The notes: a model not told the origin generated them from the sequence alone. Positions 1-9,576 are shown, counted from the first letter of the stretch. The stretch: 13,031 nucleotides of DNA from Candidatus Omnitrophota bacterium (GCA_023473405.1 JAMCZD010000271.1:1-13031), one strand, 5' to 3'. Numbers and translations are program-made.

Positions 1-3000
1 CCGCGGCCGGGCAGACCGTCGTAGCGGGCGGTTTGTCCGTGAATATCAGCGTCACGGGCTTCGAGTTGAAACTGGCCGGACGCATCGGGTGAGATTCGGA
101 ACGGCGCTATATCCGGTTCACCTTGAATATCCAGCACGACCACGGTTGCCACTTTGTCAGGCGCAGTGCTCGGCACACTCAAAATAACCCCGGTCGCGTC
201 CTGGCTTGCCTCGAGGCGGGCATGGCTCGGGTCAGCGAGCAGGTAGGCGTCCACAACTTGCGAACGCAAGCGCGGGACAACCAACTCTCCGTTGCCGGGC
301 CAATCGAACACGTGCAGGTAAAGGCGGGTGCGCCCGTTCGCCAGCTTGCGCTGGGTGACGCGTCCCCAGGCGAGGCCCTTGGTGAACGGGCTGGCGGCGG
401 TTCCGTAGATGCCCTCTCCGTTGGCGCTGGTCCATTTGCCGATGTCCTCCAACCGGGTGACGATGGCCTCGGGCAAGGTGCCGTCACCTTTCGGGCCGAC
501 GTTGAGCAGGAAATTGCCGCCTTTACTGGCGGTGTCGATCAGCATCCGGACGAGAGTGCTCGATGATTTCCAGTTGTGGTCATCTTGTTTATAACCCCAG
601 GTGTCATTGATGGTCATGCAAGTCTCCCAATCCACTCCCGGCACGCCGCTGGGCGGGATAGTCTGCTCGGGAGTGCCGAAGTCGCCTCCATAAGCCGTCG
701 ATTTAGTCATTCCTTCCATGCCTTGGCGGCCTTTGTCGACCCGGTTATTGATCAGCATCAGCGGTTGAAGAGATCGAGTATAATGGAAGAGGTCCAATCC
801 CCTGTCGTGGTTCCAGGTATTATCCCATTCGCCGTCGAACCAGAGGACCGCCAGCGGGCCGTAGTGAGTCGCCAGTTCGCGCAACTGATTCTTCATATAG
901 ATCACGTAGCGATCAAAGTTAGCTCCATCGACCGGGCGGGTGTCGTGTTGGCGCCGCGGCAGGTAATCCGGGTGATGCCAATCCAGGATGGAATAGTAAA
1001 AGCCCAAACGAATGCCTTCGCGCCGGCAGGCGTCGGACAACTCGAGGAGGATGTCCTTTTGGAACGGGGTCGACATGACATCGTAATCGGTGTAAGCGGA
1101 GTCAAAGAGGCAAAAGCCCTCGTGATGTTTGCTGGTGATGACGATGTATTTCATCCCGGCTGCCTTTGCGAGTTTGACCCACGTATCGGGATTGAATTGG
1201 GTGGGATTGAACCGGTGGATAAGCGGGGTGTATTCGTCCAGCGGAACGCCGATGGTGTTGAGAGTCCACGAGCTGAGCCCCTGCACCGGCTTATCGTTCC
1301 AACGCCCGGCGGCCACGCTGTAGAGTCCCCAATGGATGAACATGCCGAACCGCGCCTCGCGCCACCATTTCATACGCTGGTCCTGTATGCTCTCGACTTT
1401 CTTTTCGGGGAACCAACCTTTGAGGAACTGCGCTTGGGTTCCGTCATAGGTAGCTTCAGCCAGGAACTCGACGCCCTGCTGGTTGCCCCACGAGTAATTG
1501 ATTACCAACCGCCCTTTGTATTCGCAGAAATCGATGTCTGAATTATTCAGGTTGATGGCTCTTGCGATTAGTTCGCGTTGCGTGTCAGTCAAGTTCGGGT
1601 TGGCGATTTTGCGGTCGTCGGCCGAGGCGCTCAACACGGGATTAAGCGGGCTCGACTCCCAATGGGCCAAGTCCTTGGAACGTACGACGTGCATCTCGTA
1701 ACCTTGATAGGCCTCGAGAAAGAAATCGTAGTAATAACCGTCGAGGTAACGCAGACAATGCGGCGCGGTGTAGCGGTCCTTCGAGTAAACGCACTCGGGC
1801 GGGGTCAGGGTCCAATCCTTTAGGTTCGTCGAGGTGGCGAACCGCGCGGTGAACGCCACGCCTGCCTCGGCCGCCGGCGCCCCGATCTCGAACATCAGGA
1901 CGTACCGGTCCCCCGCTTTGCACATCGAAGTATTGAAGATTTCATACCCGGCCAGATCGAGCGCGGTCGATTCAGTCCAATGTTCGAGGTCATTCGAGAC
2001 GAACAGCTCGATGCGGTGTCCGCCCCAGGCGCTGGTCCCGGTCACGCAGACCTTGTCGCCATCCACGAACGCGCTGCCCAGGTGGTAGCCTTTGGCAAAG
2101 CCGGGTGTTGCCTGGCCGGTTTCGTGATCGATGAAATGAAAATAGGAATCGCCGGTCTTATTGCCGGGATAATTCTGCCGGACGTATTCGAACCGGTAAA
2201 GCCGGCCTTTGAACACGACCGGGGTAGTCTCGACCAAGCCGCAGTCTATCGTCCCCAGTTTCACAATCTTCGGACGCCCGAATTCATCCACGGGACCGCT
2301 GCTTTCCCAAACGCCGAAGGCGGCGAACCGGCTGATCTTCGGCGATGGTGCCGACTTCAGCACCCGCAATCGCACCCGGTCCGTCACTATCGGGTCGAAG
2401 CGTTCGATTCGTTTCCGGCCAATGGATTTTCCCTGGCACACTATGTTCCATTTCTTGTTGCTGAAGACTTCGACCCGGTATTCCTGGATGCGCTGGCCGG
2501 AGGCGATTTCTTCTTCCATGAGAACGCAGCCGACTCGAGCGGGTTTGGGGAGGCGCAGTTCGAGTGTATTGCCCTCGTCCCACCGGTCCTGGCTGTTCGT
2601 CTCGGCCAGGGGCTTGCCAAAAAGGCGATTCAATTCGGCGCCGAATTGCGTCATCCGCTCGGACTCGGCTTCGGGCAGGAGCCCTTGGCGGTTGGGAGTC
2701 AAGTTCACCAGCAGGTTGGCGCCGCGCCCGATCGAATCGCAATACACGTCCACCAACTCCGGCACCGACCGCAGAGTCGAGTCCGAGTTGGGGGTCCAGA
2801 ACCAGTTGGACCGGGTGTGGAGGTTCGCTTCCGGAACAAACCAGCCGGTCGCGTCGGGAGCGAGCCAATTCTTGCGGCCTTCACCCCGGCCGACGACGTA
2901 CCAGACCGGGTAAGGCGCCCAGCCGGACTCGTTGCCCGCCCAGTGCACGTCGGTCGTGGCGGCGGTTCCCTCGCGGGAAATAACCGCACCCGGCTGGTAT

Positions 3001-3690
3001 TGCCGGACGAGGTTGGCGATTTGCCGATCGTAACGGTCTCCGTTGACATTACCATTGGCGTCCCGAACATCCCAGGCAAAGGGATCGCGGTATCCATCAA
3101 ACCAGACCGCTGCCAGTTTGCCATAACCGGACATCAGTTCGCGCAATTGTTTCATGAAAACCGGGAAATAGGCCTGGGCATCGCCGATCAATTTGCGCCG
3201 GCCGCGCTCGTCGGTCGTGCTCATGCAACCGAAATGCTGGTCGGCCGCCGAAATGTATAGACCGGGTTCGAGCCCGTTCCGCCGCGCGGCTTCGACAAAC
3301 TGGCGCACGACGTCGCCGTGCCCGCCGCGCCATGGGCTGCTTTGAACCGAGTAACCGGTTGTCTCGGTCGGCCATAAACAGAATCCGCTGTGATGCTTGG
3401 CGGTCAGGACAATGTAATTTGCGCCCATCGCCTTCGCCGCGCGCACCCACTGGTCCGCATCCAGGTCAACCGGGTTGAATACAGACGGGTCCGGTTGTGC
3501 GAACATATCGGCGTTGGTGGTGTAGGTGGCCAGGCCGAAATGGACGAAGCACCCCAACTGATTTTCCTGGAAATGCAGCTGGCGCGCCGATGGCTTGACC
3601 AGTGACGGTTCGGCATAAAAGCGCTCGAACAGCTCTCGAGGCGTGCCTTCGAACTCGGCCCACTGCAAGTCCCCCGCCACCTGCTGATCG
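1..3690 (-). CDS. Multimodular secreted alpha-L-fucosidase: GH29 (B-type), F5/8-like domain, propeller, GH29 (A-type); 3' end beyond window
   Basis: This frame is open without a stop from the G6 run at 3691-3696 to base 1, about 1230 codons. Domains in order: a GH29 barrel (about 3575-2615) with motifs CFVHFG, TAKHHSGFCLW and WFDGY, the Asp codon at 3096-3098 being the expected nucleophile, and WAGNESG, whose Glu at 2928-2930 fits the subfamily-B acid/base; a beta-sandwich resembling F5/8 type C (about 2610-2300); a five-bladed propeller with repeated S-DL-HW motifs (about 2280-1400); a second GH29 barrel (from about 1385) with GMFIHWGLYS, TSKHHEGFCLF, FYYSILDWHHPDY and WFDGEW, Asp at 834-836, typical of subfamily A; then beta-rich sequence leaving the window. 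GH29 enzymes release alpha-L-fucose with retention. No convincing start of its own is visible; it most likely continues the propeller ORF at 3691-4659 in another frame. Domain identities rest on motifs read by eye. The propeller's activity and the exact substrate are unknown. Confidence 0.85.
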
Positions 3691-4659
3691 CCCCCCGGTG
3701 AAATAAACCAGGGTCTTGCCGTGCCAATAGCACAGAGACGGATCGGACGCGTTCGATTCGTGGATCACCGTCGAGCGCAGCGGATGGACCAACTGCGACG
3801 GGTCGAAGGTGAGAAACGGACGTCCATCGGGTGCATCCTGCCAGTGGACCAGGTCCTTCGAGCGGGTGATGCGCGTTTCGTATTTGCCGCCGCCGAGGCT
3901 CTCGAGGTAGAGCGTGTAGTAATAACCGCCCTCGAAGTGCAGGTCGGGCCCGCCCACATACTTGTTCCGACCGTAAAGGCCGCCGGGAACCGGCTTCCAG
4001 TGCTCGAGGTCATCCGACTCGAAGTATTTGAACGTGAACGCGGGCCACGCCGGATCGCTGCTCTCGACCAGCAAAACAAAATGATCGCTCCCGCGGCAGA
4101 CTGCCACATTGAAGAATTGCTCGTTTTCAGCGCGCTCGAGGATGGCCATTGGTTTGGACCAATGAAGCAGGTCTTCCGAATAGGTCATGGAAATCTGCTG
4201 CCGGTATGCCGGTTTATCCTGGTTGCCCGCGAAGACATAGCACCGATTCCCCCACACAAAGGCCGTTCCCAGGCTGTGATACCGCAACGGCACCGAAATG
4301 ACCTGGCCGGTCGCCATGTCGCGGATGCGGATTTCGTCCGCCAATTGGTCCGGATCATTGGTTGCCAATCCCTCCCAGACCTTGCGGTCCCGCCAGTTCT
4401 CCAACCGATAGAGCCGGTCGCCAAACACAAACGGCGTCACTTCGACCAACGGTGAATTCAGCTTGCCCATCTTGACCAGCGGAGAGTGCCAGCCGGCAAC
4501 GCCCGTCTCCGCGCGGGCGCCCGCCGGCGTCCATCCCAATCCCAATGCGGCGGCTAGCATCCATAATGCCGCGCGCCAACCGTGAAAACCGGGTAACAGG
4601 GAAGGACATCCTTTCGATCCAAGCCAAAGGAATGGAGTAGGGTCAAAAATCGTTCTCAT
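3466..4659 (-). CDS. Secreted GH43-like beta-propeller, N-terminal part of the fucosidase polyenzyme (frameshifted)
   Basis: As read literally this is a 397-residue protein, but only codons from 4659 to about 3694 (322 residues) look genuine; the last 75 residues are out-of-frame sequence overlapping the fucosidase frame. Residues 31-42 are hydrophobic and followed by ARA, a plausible signal peptidase site near residue 50. The start is uncertain because the n-region is long and no clear ribosome binding site precedes the ATG. Residues about 54-322 form a five-bladed propeller: SEDLLHW, SDDLEHW and SKDLVHW mark successive blades, as in GH43/GH32-type enzymes. It aligns along its length with the second propeller at about 2280-1400, for example EVTPFVFGDRLYRLE here and ETTPVVFKGRLYRFE there. 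It lies 76 bp after the SNF2 helicase gene on the same strand. I cannot say whether the propeller is catalytic or carbohydrate binding. Confidence 0.75.
   Translation of the reverse strand: MRTIFDPTPFLWLGSKGCPSLLPGFHGWRAALWMLAAALGLGWTPAGARAETGVAGWHSPLVKMGKLNSPLVEVTPFVFGDRLYRLENWRDRKVWEGLATNDPDQLADEIRIRDMATGQVISVPLRYHSLGTAFVWGNRCYVFAGNQDKPAYRQQISMTYSEDLLHWSKPMAILERAENEQFFNVAVCRGSDHFVLLVESSDPAWPAFTFKYFESDDLEHWKPVPGGLYGRNKYVGGPDLHFEGGYYYTLYLESLGGGKYETRITRSKDLVHWQDAPDGRPFLTFDPSQLVHPLRSTVIHESNASDPSLCYWHGKTLVYFTGGRSAGGGGLAVGRVRRHASRAVRALLCRTVTGQAIGAPAAFPGKSVGVLRPFRPGHLHHQRRYVRTTGPVCIQPG
3691..3696 (-). other. Frame break at a G6 run between propeller 1 and GH29-B
   Basis: On the minus strand the sequence reads ACC GGG GGG CGA in the propeller frame. 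Removing one G gives ACC GGG GGC GAT CAG CAG, so the protein runs FTGG-DQQVAGDLQWAEFEGT into the first fucosidase. The equivalent joint after propeller 2 reads SWGNQQGVEFLAEATYDGT, so GDQQ and GNQQ align and place the break at or within a few bases of this run. A one-base insertion (real mutation or homopolymer error in the sequence) is the simplest reading; a programmed +1 event cannot be excluded. Confidence 0.8.
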
Positions 4660-4735
4660 GTGGCAGGATGATGAAACGCATGAGGCTGCCGGGTAAAGCC
4701 CAAAAAGAGGCGCAACAGCATATTGGTGGCAACCC

Positions 4736-7700
4736 TCAATCGGCCAGCAGGAACTTCAGGTCTTCCACGGTCAGGCTTTGGGCGAATTTCTCCTCGCCGA
4801 GTATGTCCTCCGCCAACTGCGACTTTTGGCGCTGCAAGGCGCGTATTTTTTCCTCGATGCTGTCTTTGATTAGCAAGCGGTAAGCGATCACCTTGTTGAC
4901 CTGGCCGATACGATGGGTGCGGTCGATGGCCTGGTTCTCGACCGCCGGGTTCCACCACGGATCAAACAAAACCACGTAGCTCGCCGCCGTCAGGTTGAGG
5001 CCGAATCCGCCCGCCTTGAGCGAGATCAGGAACACCGCTTCATCCTGGGCAGCCTGGAAATTCCGGACCAGTTCGCCCCGGTTTTCGGTAGCCCCGGTCA
5101 GGTAGAATAACGGCCAGCCCCGCGCTTCGAGCTGCGGCTTGAGCAGATCGAGCAGTTCGACGAACTGCGAGAACACCAACACCTTTTGACCTTCTTCCAT
5201 CAGGGGTTCGAGCTGTTCGAAGAGGGCGTCGACCTTGGCGCTGGTCGCCTTGGAATCCGGCTTGACCAGCGCGGGATGGCAGCATATTTGACGCAGGCGC
5301 AGCAGGGAGGCGAGGAAATTGAACTGGGATTTCGCCAGTTGTTTTTGGGTCTTGATCTTGAGGAGCAATTGCTGGGCGTATTTGAGCTCGGCTCGGTACA
5401 GAGACTTCTGTTCCCCTTCAATCTCGCAAAACAAGTCTTCCTCGATCTTTTCCGGCAGGTCTTTGGCCACCTGTGACTTGGTGCGGCGCAGCAGGAAAGG
5501 GCGCATCCGCGCCGCGAGCCGGCGGCGGGCGAGTGGGTCGATTTTGCCGTCAAACCTCCGGGCAAAGGAATTGCGGCTGCCGAGTACCCCGGGCATTGTG
5601 AAGGCCATGAGGCTCCAGAGATCGAGCAAGCGATTCTCGATTGGGGTTCCGGAAAGGACCAGGCGATAGGTGGCGTGCAGGGCGCGGGCGACTTGCGCCG
5701 TTTGCGAGTTGGGATTTTTGATGTATTGGCCCTCATCCAGGATAACCGCCAGCCAATGGACCGGCACCAGTTTGTCTTCCATCAGGCGCAGTTGGGTGTA
5801 ATTGAGGACGTGAACATCGGCTTCATCGAGTCGATTGGGAATCGTTTCAATTTCGTTCGCCAGCCAACTCTTTATCCGCAGCCCGGGCGTGAAGCGGTGA
5901 GCCTCAGCCTGCCAATTGTCCATGACCGATTTGGGGCACACCACCAGGCAGGGGCGCGCCGCGGCGCCGGGTTCCGAGCGCAGCCAGAGCAGCCAGGCCA
6001 GCGCCTGCAGCGTCTTCCCAAGGCCCATGTCGTCGGCCAGGATGCCGCCAAACCGGTTGGCAGCCAGATAGGCCAGGAAATGGTAACCGTCGATCTGATA
6101 AGGCCGCAGCTCCGCGGTGAGACCGTCGGGGGTGGGAGGGGTGACTCGAGCCTTGATCTCGGCGGCGCGGCGCTGGATTTGAGCGGCTTGTTCGGCAGGC
6201 AGGAATTTCTTCGCCGCTTCGTCAGCCAGTTGGAGAGCATGAAACCGCTGGGTCTCCGCGTTTAGTTCATGCGGAGTCAGCCCCAGCCGGGCGAGCCGTT
6301 CGTCGTCTTCCTGGGTGAGATTGATGGCGAGCCGGCGCCAGCCTTTTTTGCCGAGCCGAACGTAGCCGCCCTTGGCGTTGAGCAAGAGGCGCAGTTCCTC
6401 CTCCGTCAGTTCAGTATCGGCCGTATCGAGTACCACCTTCAGATCAAACCAGTCAATCTCGGTCTCGGTGACTTCCAGCCGAATCCGCCCGGCGATGGCG
6501 TCGCTGGACAACGAGGCAAGCTCGCCGTCCAAGTGGACTTGGAAATGCGAGGGCAGCGAGCGCAACCAGTTTGCGAACAGCTCCGGGAATCTCCTGGTGA
6601 CGCGCACGGCCAGCGCGCGCAGCCGGCTATCGAAGGTCAAGTCCAGCGGCTCGAGCAGGTCCCGGACCTGGGCGAGGATGGATTGATCATACAAGACCAG
6701 CACGTTGTCGCGTTCGGGAACGTCGTCGCTCTTCCAGAAGTTGTTAATCTTGGTCCATTGAAAACCATTCCACTCCTTCTTCAAGCTGCCGTCCGCCGAT
6801 TCGGCGCTGACTTGAATGCAGCAATATTCATATCGGTTATTGCCATAGGACGTATCTAATTTGACGTGAATATCGACTCGCATTGGGACACGCTTGACCC
6901 GGTCGCGTATGCGCGCCGGCAACTCGATGCCCAATCGATCGAGGAACTGCACCCCTGACACGGACTCCAAAGCCGGACCAGGAATGGAATTGTCATTGGC
7001 GCAATCGAGCACTTGGGACAACAACGGCGGACCCGCAAAGACGGTGTCCCGAGTGACGTATAGCGGTGGTGAACCATCGATGGTGAAAAGCAACGGCGGC
7101 GGAGCGGCGCCGTCCGCCTGAGCCAGGCGGAGGCAGTAGTCGTGGTTGTCCTGGGCGTCCGAGGCGAGGGCCCATCGCAGTGGTTCCTGGGCCCGGGCAA
7201 ACGGTCGGCCCTCTTCGGTAACAACCTGGTCCGCCAGGTATTGGTGACGCAGCAGGCGCCCGATGACTCTCAGCCCCTCCAGGTCATGAAATGCCAGTTC
7301 CATCGGGTGGCCATAGAGAAACCGTTGTTCAAAAACCTGCCATAGCAGCTCGGACCGTGGGGAAAGGAGAATCAAGCCCTGCCGATAATCCTCGTGGAAC
7401 CGCCGCGACTGCCTGGGTTGTATGGCGGCGAAGTCATCCTTGCCCGGGGGCTTGTATTCCAGCAGGGCCTTCTTGGCGGTTAGCTTGAGGCGCAATTCCG
7501 TTTCATTGTGAACCGGTGCTCCCGGGCTGATCTGCCCGGTGAGGTTGTCAGCCAACGCTTTCTTCCAATGCTCGATTTCACGCTCTCTCTGCCAGGCTTT
7601 GATCCGCTCACGGATTTCGGACAAGTCGGTAACCGGCAGCATGAACTCGGGCAGAGGGACATTATGTTCCTGGGCGGTGTGGGCGAGGTATAGCCAAAAG

Positions 7701-8311
7701 GTATGCAAGTCAAGCGGAAAGGCCGGCCAGATTTGCAGGGCGTCCCAGCTATAACCGCCCAGGTTCAGGTTCAGGTCGGAAAAGTCCCAGCGCGTTATAC
7801 CGCCCTTCGCCCGGCAGTTGGCATGTACCTTTTCGAGGCGGCGCAAGAAATCCAGCTCCTGCTTTCGCAGCGAACGGCCCAAGGCGTGGTGCAATTGGTC
7901 GGCAAGGGCCATTCCGGGGGATTTGGGCTTGGAGCTTTGGGCGGGTGCAGCGCCTTTGATGGCGTCATCGGAGGGGCGCAAATTGCCCGAGCTGAGGGCC
8001 TGCACCGTGGCGACGTTGTTTTCCGCCAGCAAGGTCATCATGGCGGCATAGATGTGTTTGCATTCAAAGAGGTGATGACAGGAGCACTCGGCGGCCCAGC
8101 CATTCTGGTGGTTGTAGAACAAGACCACTTCGCAATGGCGGTTCTTTTCCAAAACCCAGACCGTATATTTGATTCCGGGCTTGTCGCATCTCGATTGAAC
8201 CACCATGCCTTGGCGAAAACAGGCCTCGCCTTCCAGCCGCGCATCCGGTTCGAACGATGCCAGGAAATCCTGCGCGTCCTCCGGATCGTTCAAAACAAAT
8301 TCATTATCCAT
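4736..8311 (-). CDS. SWIM zinc-finger SNF2-family DEAD/DEAH-box helicase
   Basis: A large SF2 ATPase of the Swi2/Snf2 (HepA/RapA-like) group, expected to translocate on double-stranded DNA and remodel nucleoprotein. Numbering here includes three codons upstream of the chosen ATG, starting from a TTG at 8320. Residues 79-89 are a SWIM zinc finger, C79-x-C81-x5-C87-x-H89. Residues about 100-730 are a long accessory region of the kind usual in bacterial SWIM-SNF2 proteins. The ATPase core follows: DDMGLGKT at 763-770 (Walker A), DEGQ at 862-865 (motif II), SGTPIENR at 890-897 (motif III), and in lobe 2 QAIDRTHRIGQ ending at 1140 (motif VI). All ATPase motifs look intact. I prefer the ATG at 8311 (MDNEF) to the TTG at 8320; neither has a strong ribosome binding site. 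It diverges from the L,D-transpeptidase gene and precedes the fucosidase unit by 76 bp. A precise cellular role cannot be read from the sequence; nothing nearby marks it as part of a defence system. Confidence 0.9.
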   Translation of the reverse strand: MDNEFVLNDPEDAQDFLASFEPDARLEGEACFRQGMVVQSRCDKPGIKYTVWVLEKNRHCEVVLFYNHQNGWAAECSCHHLFECKHIYAAMMTLLAENNVATVQALSSGNLRPSDDAIKGAAPAQSSKPKSPGMALADQLHHALGRSLRKQELDFLRRLEKVHANCRAKGGITRWDFSDLNLNLGGYSWDALQIWPAFPLDLHTFWLYLAHTAQEHNVPLPEFMLPVTDLSEIRERIKAWQREREIEHWKKALADNLTGQISPGAPVHNETELRLKLTAKKALLEYKPPGKDDFAAIQPRQSRRFHEDYRQGLILLSPRSELLWQVFEQRFLYGHPMELAFHDLEGLRVIGRLLRHQYLADQVVTEEGRPFARAQEPLRWALASDAQDNHDYCLRLAQADGAAPPPLLFTIDGSPPLYVTRDTVFAGPPLLSQVLDCANDNSIPGPALESVSGVQFLDRLGIELPARIRDRVKRVPMRVDIHVKLDTSYGNNRYEYCCIQVSAESADGSLKKEWNGFQWTKINNFWKSDDVPERDNVLVLYDQSILAQVRDLLEPLDLTFDSRLRALAVRVTRRFPELFANWLRSLPSHFQVHLDGELASLSSDAIAGRIRLEVTETEIDWFDLKVVLDTADTELTEEELRLLLNAKGGYVRLGKKGWRRLAINLTQEDDERLARLGLTPHELNAETQRFHALQLADEAAKKFLPAEQAAQIQRRAAEIKARVTPPTPDGLTAELRPYQIDGYHFLAYLAANRFGGILADDMGLGKTLQALAWLLWLRSEPGAAARPCLVVCPKSVMDNWQAEAHRFTPGLRIKSWLANEIETIPNRLDEADVHVLNYTQLRLMEDKLVPVHWLAVILDEGQYIKNPNSQTAQVARALHATYRLVLSGTPIENRLLDLWSLMAFTMPGVLGSRNSFARRFDGKIDPLARRRLAARMRPFLLRRTKSQVAKDLPEKIEEDLFCEIEGEQKSLYRAELKYAQQLLLKIKTQKQLAKSQFNFLASLLRLRQICCHPALVKPDSKATSAKVDALFEQLEPLMEEGQKVLVFSQFVELLDLLKPQLEARGWPLFYLTGATENRGELVRNFQAAQDEAVFLISLKAGGFGLNLTAASYVVLFDPWWNPAVENQAIDRTHRIGQVNKVIAYRLLIKDSIEEKIRALQRQKSQLAEDILGEEKFAQSLTVEDLKFLLAD

Positions 8312-8406
8312 TAAAGGCAAAAGTGTAGTGTGGCGCCCTGGAAATGGCTATACATTTGCGGACGGAATGTCTGGCCAAAAGTGCCGGGAAATGGTTAGGT
8401 TACGCA

Positions 8407-9576
8407 ATGCGCCGTTCGATCAAATCGCGGGCCAAAGGCTCCGGACGCGTTGCGGGCGGAGGCCTGATGTATTGGGTACTGGCGGCGGTGGCGTTGGCCG
8501 GAACGGGTTGGATTTGGTGGCAGACCGGCCAGGTCGTCAAATCCAAATCAATCAAACCCCTGGTCTTTTTCCCGGTTTCGCCGGCTATTCAAACCAACAG
8601 CCGAATAGTCCCTCCGGCGCCGGAAAGCGAAATCCAGAGGACCTTGGTCAAAGAACCGCCGGTGTCCAACGTGACGAACACCGCGATCCCGCCCATAACC
8701 ATTGACTCGGGGCCGTTTCCCCGCCCGGTGCGGGACATCTTCGAGGCGCAAGTGGCCCTGTCACGTCAGGGCATTTCTTCCGGATCGCTGGATGGAGTGC
8801 CGGGCTTTCAAACCCGGGCCGCGCTGCGTGCCTTCCAGGAAAGCGAAGACCTGCGCCCCAGCGGTGAGTTGGACGAGGCGACTTGCGCTCGGCTGATACT
8901 GTCCGCGCCGGCCCTGACCCGATACACGGTAACCCAGGGTGACCTGGACCGTCTCGGGCATATCCCGCACACCTGGCTGGGCAAGTCTCTGCGGCGCCGG
9001 CTGGATTACGAGACCATCCTGGAATTGGTCGCCGAAAAGGGCCATGCGCATCCGAATTTCATCCGCCGGCTAAATCCGGCCATCGACTGGGATCACGTTG
9101 TCCCCGGCGCAATCATAACCATCCCCGATGCTGATTGCCCGATGCCCAAAACGCGGGCGGCTTACGTGCGCATCCACCTGGCGTGGAAAATCCTCGAGGT
9201 ATTCGACGCGAAGAACCGCTTGCTGATCCATTTCCCTTGCAGCATCGGGCGCAGCGTCGAGAAGCGTCCGATTGGGGAACTGCACGTGATTTCGGTGATT
9301 CATAATCCGAATTATGTGTTTAATCCGGACATATTCCCAGAGTCAGAGGAGGGCCGGACATTGGGCCGACGCCTGGTCCTGCCGCCCGGCCCCAATAATC
9401 CCGTAGGCACTGCCTGGATTGGACTGGACCGGCCCGGGTACGGCATCCATGGCACACCGCGCCCCGAAATGGTAGGGCGGACCGAATCCCATGGATGCTT
9501 CAGGTTGGCGAACTGGAACGCCGAGTTTTTGGCCAGGTTGGTCAGCGTCGGCACGCCGGTGATAATTCAGAGATAA
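8407..9576 (+). CDS. Membrane-anchored L,D-transpeptidase (YkuD) with peptidoglycan-binding domain
   Basis: L,D-transpeptidases form 3-3 cross-links in peptidoglycan, or attach proteins to it, using a catalytic cysteine. From the ATG at 8407 the protein has 389 residues: a basic N-terminus (MRRSIKSRAKGSGR), one membrane segment at about 20-37 (YWVLAAVALAGTG), a proline-rich linker, a PG_binding_1 domain at about 110-165 (GISSGSLDGVPGFQTRAALR), a LysM-like stretch at about 172-240 ending NPAIDWDHVVPGAIITIP, and the YkuD domain from about 251 to the end. The catalytic signature is visible as GIHG (His348) and SHGCFRL (His362, Cys364). An ATG at 8344 would add 21 residues, but it leaves only 32 bp to the divergent helicase start and would put extra sequence before the basic signal-anchor; AGG seven bases before 8407 also favours the shorter form. 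The anchor implies action in the periplasm. It converges with rpsT. Confidence 0.9.
   Translation: MRRSIKSRAKGSGRVAGGGLMYWVLAAVALAGTGWIWWQTGQVVKSKSIKPLVFFPVSPAIQTNSRIVPPAPESEIQRTLVKEPPVSNVTNTAIPPITIDSGPFPRPVRDIFEAQVALSRQGISSGSLDGVPGFQTRAALRAFQESEDLRPSGELDEATCARLILSAPALTRYTVTQGDLDRLGHIPHTWLGKSLRRRLDYETILELVAEKGHAHPNFIRRLNPAIDWDHVVPGAIITIPDADCPMPKTRAAYVRIHLAWKILEVFDAKNRLLIHFPCSIGRSVEKRPIGELHVISVIHNPNYVFNPDIFPESEEGRTLGRRLVLPPGPNNPVGTAWIGLDRPGYGIHGTPRPEMVGRTESHGCFRLANWNAEFLARLVSVGTPVIIQR

Noticed and set aside
576..1541. Long plus-strand open frame of 321 codons
   Set aside because: It lies antisense to the second GH29 domain, whose minus-strand translation is clear; its own translation matches no family I recognise and is an effect of GC-rich codon use.
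1980..3260. Plus-strand open frame of 426 codons
   Set aside because: It overlaps the first GH29, F5/8-like domain and propeller 2 on the opposite strand, all with recognisable motifs; it has no domain pattern of its own.
4355..4627. Alternative start for the propeller gene at an ATG preceded by AAAGG (4627)
   Set aside because: That ATG is in a different frame, gives no signal peptide and would not join the propeller without another frameshift.
4736..8311. SNF2 helicase as part of a phage defence system such as DISARM
   Set aside because: No methylase, nuclease, DUF1998 or phospholipase-D partner lies nearby; the neighbours are a glycosidase and a cell-wall enzyme.
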